Shown in pieces: positions 33,059-43,173 of a DNA stretch of 64,000 bases. Below the pieces are notes generated by a model. It was not told the origin of the DNA. It worked only from the letters and a program-made list of their open reading frames with translations, and did no database searches. This DNA is from Zygnema cylindricum (lineage: Eukaryota > Streptophyta > Zygnematophyceae > Zygnematales > Zygnemataceae), in NCBI GenBank assembly GCA_037447655.1, contig JBBHKE010001201.1, forward strand, positions 241,299-305,298. The letters are read 5' to 3'. Both the position numbers and the translations under genes were made by a program. The first letter of the stretch is position 1, and the number at the start of each line of letters is the position of its first letter.

Positions 33059-35697
33059 GGATTTCTTCTCACTGTCTCATCGGCTCCTCTGTCCATAAAA
33101 ACCGTATCTTGTCCCGCTTCTTCCATCTCCTCGAAGTCCATATGAGTATGTGAGGTTTCTGGTGAGTCTCCTGTATCTTCGATCTCCCCTGAATCTGTAA
33201 TCACAGTTTCACTCATGTCTTTTTCGGGAACGACTGAGTTCTCCTCACTTTCGGACTCAAATCTGATCCTTATCTTCTTTGTATATTTGAAGGGGTCAAA
33301 TGACTTCCCTTCATCCATGAAAACTAAGTGTTTGACCAGAATGATATCTTTCTTTGCTAAGTCATAGACTCTATATCCCTTAACATCCTCATCATATCCC
33401 ACAAAGTATCCAGGTTTTCCCTTAGCATCTAGTTTCCAGTTTTTCCTATCCGTGTCAAGACTGTAAACTTGGCTACCAAATACTTTAAGGTGTGGGATAT
33501 CCGGTTTCCTTCCAACCCATCTCTCATAAGGTGTCACTCCCTTTACAGATGAGGTAAGGACTCTATTTTTAATATAGTTGGCACAGTTCATTGCCTCTGC
33601 CCAAAATCTCTTTCCTATTTTCTTGTCTGCCAACATACTGCATGCACTATCTCCTAGTGTTCTATTCAACCTCTCAGCTACCCCATTTTGTTCTGGGTTA
33701 TATGGTACAGTTTTCTGGTGCTGCACTCCCTCATCTCTCAAATATTCATCAAACTCGTTAGAGGTATATTCCCCCCCATTATCACTCCTTATCCTCTTAA
33801 TGGGGGTTTCATGCAACTTCTCACTCCAAGCTTTATATTCTTTGAAGTAAGTTGATGCTTCAGACTTTGTTTTCAGAAAGTAGACTCTAGAGTATATAGA
33901 CCAGTCATCAGTTATTGTCATCATAAACCTCTTTCCTCCAACCGAAGGTACTTTTGCAGGCCCCCAAATATCTGTGTGGACTAAATCTAATACTTTCTCA
34001 CCTCTATATGTGGCGGCTTTGGGAAAGGGAAGTCTGTGAGCCTTACCTTGAGCACAACCACTACAATCATCCATCATTTCATTATCCCCAAACTCAATGC
34101 CATCTACTACCCCAAGCTTTTTCATTTCCCTTAACCTATCAAAATGTACATGACCCAACCGCTTATGCCAAATCATCACCTTAGGAACACCAACATAGTA
34201 AGCATTCTTCTTTTCATTACTCAAGTTAAGCCTAAACATTCCTTGGCTACCCTTATCTGCTGTGAAGTAAACTTCATCCCCATACTTAGCTGTAAAGACT
34301 CCCTTTCTGGTGAAGGTATCAAACTCTTTGTCATCTAACACAGACGTAGAGACAAGATTTTTACTTAGCTGAGGAATGTAAAGTACATCTGAGAATGTAA
34401 GTATAGAAGTCTTACCCTCCACTAAGACTTTCAGATCTACTGATCCCACTAGATCTGTAGTAACCACTCTCCCATCCCCATACTCTATCTCTACAGAAGG
34501 AATCTTTCTTAACTTAGTGAAGAGTTCTTTATCACGACACATATGCATGGATGCACCTGAGTCGATGATCCATCCTTCCTGTGGAGCTTCCCGGATGGCT
34601 CCAAGGGCACACTTCTGCCTCCGAGGAATCTCCAAACTCTCGTCAAGAAGAAGCTCCCCATCCTCCTCAGAGGACTCATCCTCGGTTTCTCCTGACACTT
34701 TTGTAACCACAAGTGCCTTTTTCTTCCCTCCGGAAGAACCTCCTCCACGGTTCTCTTGGAGCCTCAGCTCTGATAGCTTGACACAATCTGCAATAAAGTG
34801 TCCCGACTTTTTGTAATAATGACAAAGACCCTTTGGGGGCCTCTGTCCCCCTGAATGATCTCTTTCCCCTCTATAAGGTTTCTTCGGGTCCTTCCCCCAT
34901 CGGTCCCCTCCTACTGCTAGAGCTTGAATGCTCTTTCCTCCTCTCCTAATCTACATTGTGTTTTCCTGCACAAGTATCATCCTGACTACTGTGTTCCATT
35001 TCCATGAACTATCAGGCATTCCCTGTACTCGGTACACTAAGTTTTTGAACTCATTTGGTAATTTCATGATAAGGGTGTTAACTTTCATTTTCATTGTACC
35101 TATCCACCCGGCACTTTCCATTTCCGTATACAAACAAGAAAGATCATTACAGTAATCTAAAATCTTTCCTCCTTTGTAAGTGTAACTCAGTAGCTTTTGC
35201 TCAGCCAACTGGAGCTCCTGAATAGTTCCGGCTCTATAAATTTCCACCAAACTCACCCACAACTCCTCGGCCTTGTAAATGTGAAGATGAGGAGTGGCCA
35301 AACCTTGAGTGAGGTGCCTCAGAATGAAGTTCTTGGCAGCCATGTTTACATCCTCCCACATTTGAGTATCGTTCTCCACGGTCTTCACGATTGCGGCTCC
35401 CGATACTGTGGCAATAGGAGTGAGGGGTGTCTCCTTCCCTTTCCCCTTTTCGGACACACTGCTGTCCCCATCATCTGCCTCCTCCGCCGAGGCAGCCGTT
35501 GTTGCAGGAAACCTTACTCCCCCAAATCCTGGTGGAGTTCCCGAAGGTGGACGTTTCACTTGTCCACTGACGATACCCCAGTATCGTTTTTCACACAAAG
35601 CTCCCATCATCATGGCTTCCCAATAGATGAACCCAGATCCATTGAAGGTGGGCACCCTAGAGGGTGGGCCCATAACCTGCAATTCTGTGTCCTCCAT
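33059..35697 (-). pseudogene. Copia gag-protease-integrase polyprotein, truncated
   Basis: A single frame runs from an ATG in the LTR (35697) through gag (VMGPPSRVP, FIYWEAMM), to the protease motif DSGAS, the pre-integrase WHKRLGH and CSGC, and integrase with HTDIWGP, RSDNGGEY and NGVAER. There is one nonsense codon, TAG at 34951-34953, where the intact copy has Glu. The second Cys of the zinc knuckle is Tyr (CHYY). The frame runs out of homology at 33059. It is otherwise very close to the intact copy, so decay is recent. Confidence 0.9.
35663..35677 (-). promoter_or_regulatory. Primer-binding site of copia copy 2
   Basis: Plus-strand GGTGGGCCCATAACC is 15/15 identical to the anticodon-arm segment of plant initiator tRNA-Met as I recall it; on the element strand it is the complement. 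Directly adjacent to the 5' LTR. Confidence 0.85.
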
Positions 35698-36722
35698 CGG
35701 ACCACAGAATACAGGAAGCCTCTAGATAGTATTTAACTAACCCACTTTAAGCCACAACCACTGCTGTCCAAGAAGGCAAACTGACAATTTGACTGCACCC
35801 TTGTGTAGCCTGGACTCCCCTGAGTCCGTAGAAAAAAGAATCACTGAAAAAGGCCAACCAGACGATAAGTTATAGGGTGGCAAAGATGCCAAATTTATAC
35901 AAACTCTCAGAGAGAGGACTATCTACCTAAATTTTCCTAAGTCCTAGTTTTTCCTACTTTCCTCTCACAGCTCCTATCTACTGCCTGTACGAACCAATCA
36001 AAAAACTGTATAGTACAAGAAAGTACTACTGCCGATGTACTTTCTGTACGGCCTCTGTACGACAAGGCCATTAAGTAGACGCGTGTCCACTTTCAACTCG
36101 TCCGTACGTTCCTCGGAATTCCCGCGACCGAATGATGTCTTCCCACGTGGCGCCAGGTCATGCCACGTCACTAAATGCCAAAATGACCATTCCGGGATTT
36201 CGGCGATGATGTGCGCCGTTAGATTTGACGCGAAATTCAATCTCGGCCGTAATAAATACTTGCGCGATATTTGTTTCGCTGTCGAAACAAAATGCGCGAT
36301 ATCCATTTCAAACAAGTACAGTACTTCGTATTTTGTAGAACTGTATCTATGCGTGGCGTTAAGAGTTTCAGTTAAATGAATCTAGTACATTACAATAGTT
36401 TAAATAGTAATGAAACCCTATATCTCCTAACGGACTTCTACGACAGACTGGTTAGAGCTAACGGCTACGCCGCGCTCTGCCGGTCGGGGGTTCGAGTCTT
36501 CCGGACTCAACCTTTTGTTGAGAGTGGCTTAAGCCACTCTTTAGTCCTTCCTATGGAGTTGAGGCAGCCATGGCTCCATTGCTCTCTCTCTCTCTCTCCT
36601 TCAGTGACTACAACAAGTATGGGGGCGAGAGAGAGAGAGAAGAGATAGAGGCAGGCTGCCTACTTTTTCTTTTCTAATAAATTTAGACCTAGAAAATATA
36701 TTAAAAACTACTTATTTCAACA
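35678..36722 (-). repeat. 5' LTR of copia copy 2
   Basis: About 1045 bp, about 50 bp longer than the LTRs of the intact element. Contains six GTAC cores at 35997-36060, a tRNA-like segment with GGTTCGAGTC at ~36455-36510, a 20-bp perfect palindrome at 36521-36540 and the hairpin at 36563-36660. Ends TTCAACA (plus strand) next to LINE copy A. Confidence 0.88.
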
Positions 36723-38735
36723 AGAGGGTTCGATGTGTTCTTTCGAGTATGTTCTCTTATTGCTAGTGGGGATGTTCCCCCTTAGATTTGTGATCTTCTC
36801 ACGGCGTCCCGCCTTGTGGCAGTCGCCAAACCTAATGGTGGTATCCGCCCTATCGCCGTGGGAGGGGTTTTATATAGTTTGGTGGCTCGTGCGATATGTC
36901 TCCAGCTCCAACCAGCTTTCCATGATTATTTTTCTCCTCATCAGTTTGGAGTGGCCACGAGAGGGGGTTGTGAGGCCGTGGTCCACAAGATTCGTGCTTT
37001 GTTGGATGTACATCCGGCTTGGTTCGTCCTTCAGGTCGACATTTCTAATGCCTTTAATACGGTGGATCGGAACGTGATTTTTTCAGAGCTTATGGCGGCT
37101 CCATCTCCAGTTGTCCAATTATTCCCCTTTGTGAGGGCTTTCTATTCTTTGACAAGCAACCTTTCCTTCTCGGCCGATGGTGATCTCATTCCTCTCTCCT
37201 CTGCTACTGGCACTCGCCAAGGCGATCCTCTCAGCGGACCTTTGTTCGCCCTCGCCCATTATCGGGCCCTTCGTGCCTCCGCAGCCGCTTTCCCTTTTTG
37301 CCTTTTCCCTTCGGTCGCAGATGATACGCACATTTTTGGGCCCAAGGAACAAGTCGTGTTGGCGTATGAATTTTTCAAGGAACGTTTAGCCGAACTCAAC
37401 CTTTCAGTCCAGCCGTCGACGTGTGTTATTTGGTCTCCTCAAGATATTCCACTTTCGTTTACTTCCCCTCCTGGTTTACAAACACCTTCTCCCTCCGATG
37501 GCATTTGGGTGCTTGGTTGCCCCCTTGGTTTGGATACTTTTATAACCCAATTCCTTCATGATGCTTTACATACAGATCTGGCCCAAGTGGACGATCTTCC
37601 TCACCTTCCCGATCCCCAAGTTGCTTTTGCTATGTTAACTAAGTGTTTTCCCCACCACCCTTCTTACCTTACTTGTACTTCCCCTCCCACTCCGACATTT
37701 ATCTCCTCTCTCTCGGCTTTTGACGATCATCTCATGGACGTCCTCCACACTTTGTTAGGTCGTGGGGCATTTGATCGCGAGTCTGGGCCATTGGCCCGCA
37801 TTCAGGCATCCCTCCCTGTCTCTACTGGGGGGTTAGGTCTATTATCCACTGGTCGTGTTGCTCCCGCTGCTTATTTGGGAAGTTGGTGTCTTATTGCCTC
37901 CACTATTGTTTCCCGTTTCTTGGCTGGGGACACCCCTGTCTAGCTACTGTTATCCCTCGAATTTTAGACGGTGTGTTCACCTTCCAGCGATCTCTATTGG
38001 ACGCGTCAGGTTCTCTCCCCCACCATGCCCTAGTGGATGTGCCAATTTTCTCCACCCTTGTTACAAAATCTGTTGAGCATGTCTAGGAATCGTTTTCCAA
38101 ATCGGGTTGTCGCCGCCATTAAATCCAACCTTCTCAAGGCGCTTCCCTTCGATTCTTCGCGTGCCCGTTTTCTCTCTTGTGTTGGACCGGGTTTTGGGTC
38201 TTGTCTTTTGGCTATACCGATTTTGTCCACTCTCCGATTCTCACTGGCTAAGTTCACCACCGCCCTCAGGTTTCACCTTGGCCTCCCCCATCCTCCTTTA
38301 CTTGGCTCTCTTGTTTGTGCCTGTGGTCGCGTCTTGGGGCCCGATGGTGTCCACTTGCTTCGTTGCTCCCATGGGGGAGATTTGATCCAGGTGCACGACA
38401 GTATTCGCGATGCCGTTGCGAATATCGCTTCAGAGGGGGGCTTTTCTGTGCGTCGGGAGGTTTCTCATATTATTCCCAAGCGTCGGATCGATGTTGCTTT
38501 GCTTGATGGTGCCCGTCGCATCTTCGGTGATATTGTTTTGGCGAACCCTACTTCAGCTACAGTTTTTGGTCAAGCAGCTCGACATGTTGGGGTGGCGGCT
38601 CGTGATGCCGCTAAGGTGAAGGAGCGTGATTATGCCCACCGGGACCCTATGGATGACTTTATTCCAATGGCGGTCGAGATCTTTGGTTGTCTGGGTGTTG
38701 CATCCCAAGCGGTTTTGTTATAGTGGCTTCTACGC
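36723..38735 (+). pseudogene. LINE reverse transcriptase / restriction-like endonuclease (copy A, 5'-truncated)
   Basis: The RT frame 36816-37943 reads VAKPNGGIRPIAVGG, QFGVATRGGCEAVV, LQVDISNAFNTVDR, SATGTRQGDPLSGPLFAL and VADDTHIFG (the polymerase YADD box). Downstream are a C-terminal Cys-His motif, CACGRVLGPDGVHLLRC, and a putative restriction-like nuclease block, KRRIDVALLD and IFGDIVLANP. The ORF ends MAVEIFGCLGVAS. Such LINEs nick a target and reverse-transcribe in place; RT followed by a Cys-His motif and a nuclease of this type is the layout of the R2/NeSL/Utopia-like group. A TAG near 36787, a stop at 37941-37943 and shifts between 37935 and 38037 make this copy dead. The 5' end is missing behind the copia LTR. 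Confidence 0.82.
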
Positions 38736-38892
38736 TGCCCGTGGTAGTTCGTTTCGTTGTAGCTAGGCTGCGAACCCTTATTATACTCTTTGGAGGGCTG
38801 CGTGTCTTTTCGGGGGGAGACTTCGCTATAAGCGTTGCCGTAGCGCTTATGACAGCACGTGGACCTAGTTTAGAGGGGGTACCCTCGTTGCT

Positions 38893-39254
38893 NNNNNNNN
38901 NNNNNNNNNNNNNNNNNNNNNNNNNNNNNNNNNNNNNNNNNNNNNNNNNNNNNNNNNNNNNNNNNNNNNNNNNNNNNNNNNNNNNNNNNNNNNNNNNNNN
39001 NNNNNNNNNNNNNNNNGCTCCCCTCCCCCTCTCTCTCCTCCCACTCCCTCTAACTCGTCTCTCCCTCTTTCTCACTCCCCCTCTCTCTCTTACTCTCGCT
39101 CACTCCATCTTATCCTCACTCCCTCTCTCGTCCTCTTACGCACCCTCCCTCTCTTCACCTCTAAACCATCCTCTTTCTCACAGCTAAACCCATACTACTG
39201 CATGATAGTGTTCTTGCAACTAATGTATTCAATTGTTTACGTGTCTCTATTTCT

Positions 39255-39296
<42 letters not shown>

Positions 39297-39330
39297 CCTC
39301 CCCTCGATCCCCTCCCTTTCTCCTTCCCTC
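38893..39330. other. Assembly gap (124 N) and CT microsatellite
   Basis: N run 38893-39016, then a pyrimidine-only tract with a long CT run at about 39255-39295. The aquaporin 3' exons start directly after. Missing upstream exons or more repeats could be collapsed in the gap. Confidence 0.95.
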
Positions 39331-39332
39331 AG

Positions 39333-40671
39333 GTCCCAGCTTACGTCGTCTCTCAAATTACGGGGGCGACCGCCGCAGCCGCTTTACTTCGGGCCATATT
39401 TGGGAATGTGGCACACTTGGGAGCCACAATCCCAAGCGGAAGTGCAGGACAGTCGTTCGGTTTGGAAATTGTTACCACTTTCTTCCTCGTGTTTGTTATT
39501 TCCGCCGTGGCGACCGACAGTCGAGCAGTAAGTAACATTTACAAAAATAAGTTTTGTGTTTTGAAATTGTCACCACTTTCTTCTTTGTGTTAGTTAATTC
39601 TGTCATGCCGATAGAGAGTCCACCAAAAAGGTGACATGTAATAGGTAACAACAGTAATATATACCGAAATATGTTGTGTTTTGAGAATTGTTGCAGTTTT
39701 TTCTTGATATTATTTAACTCTGTCATGCCAACAGAGATTCAACCAGAAGATAAATGTGAGGAGATGATGTGAAAATGATATTTGCTTGGATAGATCTGTT
39801 GCATGTTTCAAATTTTCCCATTTTAAAGAGCAACGCGTAAATAGTTTTCTGTAGGTGGTCCCCTCTCTCTATTCAAATTGTACAGAAGTCCTTGTAGCAA
39901 GTGGAGAAAATGGTTAAGAATGCCGCAGATATGAAATATATGTCACTTTCGCGTTTGCCGTTTCTCAATGTTTTTTGTTCATAATTTTTTGTATATGTTG
40001 ATTTATTCTTTTTTCTCTGGATGCCTTAGCCACCTCTGTTTGATTTTAAATATTAGTTAGTAAACTCATCGCTGGTTTTTTGAAGAATTGCAGGCACAGT
40101 TATCAGAGGTTTTGTGCAGTATAGATTTTATTTCCAGGAAAGTAAGGAAGCATCACAAATTTTTCTCGACAAAATTAGAAAGATAACACTCTTCATAATA
40201 TGACGCACTTAGTAAATTGACACTTGGTGGAAATAAATGCAGGTTGGAACGATGGCCGGTATTGCCATTGGAGGAACATTGATGCTGGACGCCATGTTTG
40301 CCGGGTAAGTTCCCTTACCTCCTTATAATACTATTTTGGGAAATTCTCTTCGCCATTTTTGCCTTGTGCAATCAGCTTGACATCTTACCTGTGCGAGTCA
40401 AATTACTGCTGTCCTTGTATCATGTGTGGGAAGTGTATCAAATAATGAACATGAGAAGAGTTTTTTGATTTTATTACAATAGCTGTCTTTTGGATGCAGA
40501 CCAATTTCCGGGGCATCCATGAACCCGGCACGAACTTTGGGACCTGCGTTTGCCAGTGGGACTTTTGACGACCTTTGGGTATATATTATTGGTCCGATAA
40601 TCGGTGCAATTTTAGCTTCGATAACTTATGAGATTGTCAGGGACCATTCTGATGTACAGTGTGGCAAATAA
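39333..40671 (+). CDS. NIP-type aquaporin, last three exons
   Basis: Exons: 39333-39527 (acceptor CCTCAG, donor GTAAGT), 40243-40304 (TGCAG, GTAAGT) and 40500-40671 (TGCAG, stop TAA). The joined product runs VPAYVVSQITGATAAAALLR, then TTFFLVFVISAVATDSRA, VGTMAGIAIGGTLMLDAMFA, GPISGASMNPARTLGPAF, and ends DHSDVQCGK. This includes three membrane helices and the second NPA box (SMNPAR) with its selectivity-filter Arg. NIPs are plasma- or internal-membrane channels for water, glycerol and metalloids such as boric or silicic acid. In plant NIP genes an intron precedes VPAY, so the missing part is exactly the upstream exons with the first NPA. None is found upstream in the window: there is a gap and then LINE and copia sequence. 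Either the 5' exons lie beyond inserted transposons or the gene is truncated. A polyadenylation-like AATAAA lies near 40826. Confidence 0.9.
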
Positions 40672-41650
40672 TCACTCTGTGAAGCAGTTTGACATGGGAT
40701 TAATTTTTATATGTGGGTTATTTTGGACCTGGATTTTAACTTGGTGCTTTGGGTTATACTTCATAATCCTGAGCATATAGGGAACAAGCAGTACATGCAT
40801 TCCTTGAATCAATAATATTTTCAAGAATAAACTAGCTTGCAATTACTTAACATTGGAAATTATCTGCAACAACGTTTTGAAGGCTGACACTTTCTGTTTC
40901 AAAAAAAGTTGGTAAGTATATATGCTGTTTTTTTGCTGTACTATCAATGTAGGTTTTCCCTGTTTGTTTCCATGTACCCGCACTGCGAATTTGAAATAAA
41001 CTTATTGTCACTTTTACAATGTGACTTTCAAGCGCGTTTGTCAAAAAGCTGATTATGCCAAATCTACTAACCTTGGAAGATCCTATATTGTCGTTTTTTA
41101 CTCTTCTGTGGAAAAAAGTGCTGACCTTCTTTTTTTATCATTTCTGTGGGTATATAGTTGTGAGTCACACAATAGTCACCCTCATGTCAAGATTATCTTT
41201 TGTTTAATATTATAACAGTCAAATGTCAGGAGTGGGACACAAACAGGGAAGACATTATGAGGTACAGCAAATAAAAAGGTGTGATTGTAATAAAGCTGAC
41301 AAAAGTTGATGTCAGAGCATGACCTGACATTGTGTCAAAACTCGTCATGACCTTGTCCACATCAATAAACCCACTTGTGTCTTGTGAAACACAGGTAACA
41401 TATATTTTATGTTCATGTTGACCCATTTATGGAAAGGAAATTTAATAATCTGAAACTGGAACTGGCAAGGTTTACCGAAGTCAATTGTCAACTTGAGACT
41501 CCCACAACTCTTCCTGTCAAACATTATCAGACAAAAAAGATATCCAAACACATCCAAATAACAACAACGTTTTAGAAGAGGTAAGAAAAAGAAGTAAGCA
41601 CTTTTAAAAATTGATTTAAGGTAAGAAATTAAAAGGATTTATAGACCGAA
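40672..41650. other. 3' flank of the aquaporin gene, no further gene seen
   Basis: Ordinary AT-rich sequence. Small frames on both strands show no recognisable motif. Confidence 0.5.
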
Positions 41651-41937
41651 ATGTACTCTTAGGTTCTAATTCCTTTTGGCGAGGAGATGGCATCCCAATT
41701 CCCCCTCCCCTATACCCCTTACACACCGAGAACCGATTCTTGAATTCTCTCCTTCCCCCTCTCCCCCCCCCCCCCCCCCCCCCCTCTCCCCCCCCCTTCT
41801 TTCCCGGCATCAAACTTTATGTTATATTCTGGCCCACTACCAATTTCCCCATCCATCCCACATGGTTCCTTTTCCTCTCCCACGTTTTCTCTTCCTCTCA
41901 CCCTCCCAATTCCCATTGCTTCTTTGACTTATTGACC

Positions 41938-42162
41938 ATGTCCGGAAGCCCTTCTTATTCCCTACTCCCTCCCCCACCATCACCCAAACCTCGTAAATCT
42001 TCTAGGCGTTTGGAATGTCCTGGGTGTCACAACCTTTTTGCCGCTGGGGCTGGTATTTCCCTTCACACACGGAGTTGTCGACATTGTATAACCCTGGGTG
42101 GTCCTTTGTCTATCACCTCTCCTCAATCGTCGTCGATCACACTCCCCTCCGGCCCCACAAAT
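41938..42162 (+). pseudogene. LINE copy B, N-terminal zinc-finger segment
   Basis: The ORF starts MSGSPSYSLLPPP at 41938. It carries CPGCHNLFAAGAGISLHTRSC, a C2H2/C2HC-type finger like those at the N-termini of R2/NeSL-type LINEs, where the fingers bind target DNA. The ORF is interrupted at PSGPTN by the copia insertion and continues in frame at 48505 (KDWNFVRELDVLGAYDLG). Confidence 0.7.
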
Positions 42163-43159
42163 TGAAATTCTGTGTCCTCCATTGGACTACAGAAATACAA
42201 GAAGCCTCTAGATAGTATTTAACTAACCCACTTTAAGCCACAACCACTGCTGCCCAAGAAGGCAAACTGACAATTTGACTGCACCCCTGTGTAGCCTGGA
42301 CTCCCCTGAGTCCGTAGCAAAAAGAATCACTGAAAACGGCCAACCAGGCGATAAGTTATGAGCCGGCAAAAATGCCAATTTATACAAAGCTCTCTTAGAG
42401 AGAGGTGTCTATCTACCAAAATATTTTCTAAGTCCTAAATCTCTCTCACAATCCCTATCTACTAAAGTACGAACCAATAGTATTACTGTAAAGTACAGAA
42501 AGGTACAATGGCCGATGTACTTTCTGTACGGCCGGTGTACGACAAGGCTCTTGAGTGGACGCGTGTCATTTTTCCACTTGTCCGTAGTTTCTCCGGATTT
42601 CCCGCGACCGAATGTCATCCTTCCACGCGGCGCCACGTCATGCCACGTCCATAAAATCCAAAGTGACCATTCCGCGATCTCGGCGACGACGTGCCCCGTC
42701 GGATTAAATCTCACATTAAATGTCGACCGTTCAAGTATTTGTTTCGTGCGAAGTGACGTTCGCACTAAACTTTAACAAGTTATATGTTCGTTTCGTTTCA
42801 TATTCCAGTTAAACCATTTCGGTACTATACAATAGTTTATATAATAATGAAACCCTATATAATCTATCGGACTTCTACGACAGACTGGTTAGAGCTAACG
42901 GCTAAGCCACGCTCTACCGGTCGGGGGTTCGAGTCCTGCCGGACTCAACCTTTTTGTTGAGAGTGACTTAAGTCACTCTTTAGTCCTTGCTATGGAGCTG
43001 AGGCAGCCATGGCTCCATCGCTCTCTCTCTCTCTTTCAGTGACTACAACAAGTATGGGGGAAAGAGAGAAGAGATGGAGGCAGGCTGCCATCATTTCTTA
43101 TATATATATATCCGCGAATTTATTTTAAACTAGAAAATACAAAAACTATTTATTTCAAC
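42163..43159 (-). repeat. 3' LTR of intact copia
   Basis: 997 bp. On the minus strand it starts TGTTGAAATAAATAG and ends CAGAATTTCA. Contains the hairpin (43002-43089), palindrome (42960-42979), antisense tRNA-like segment (42883-42955), GTAC cluster (42467-42540) and TATAAAT (42378-42384). Confidence 0.97.
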
Positions 43160-43172
43160 ACTCCCCTTATTT
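43160..43172 (-). promoter_or_regulatory. Polypurine tract of intact copia
   Basis: Minus-strand AAAATAAGGGGAG directly precedes the 3' LTR and lies just after the gag-pol stop. The gag-only copy 1 has the identical tract; copy 2 has AAAATAATGGGAG (56111-56123). Confidence 0.9.
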
Positions 43173-43173
43173 T

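Larger units (their letters stand above)
33059..36722 (-). mobile_element. Truncated copia element (copy 2, family A)
   Basis: The element reads right to left: 5' LTR 35678-36722, primer site 35663-35677, gag, protease, integrase. It breaks off at 33059 after the ETVRRNP block that precedes RT in the intact copy. RT, RNase H, polypurine tract and 3' LTR are absent. The left neighbour (32860-33058) is unrelated. On the right the LTR ends TTCAACA inside LINE copy A coding. Probably an internal deletion removed the element's 3' half together with the 5' part of the LINE. Confidence 0.9.

Noticed and set aside
39202-39535. Start-to-stop frames spanning the CT repeat into the aquaporin exon
   Set aside because: They are in the wrong frame for the conserved VPAY...TDSRA peptide, whose start is an AG acceptor at 39331-39332.
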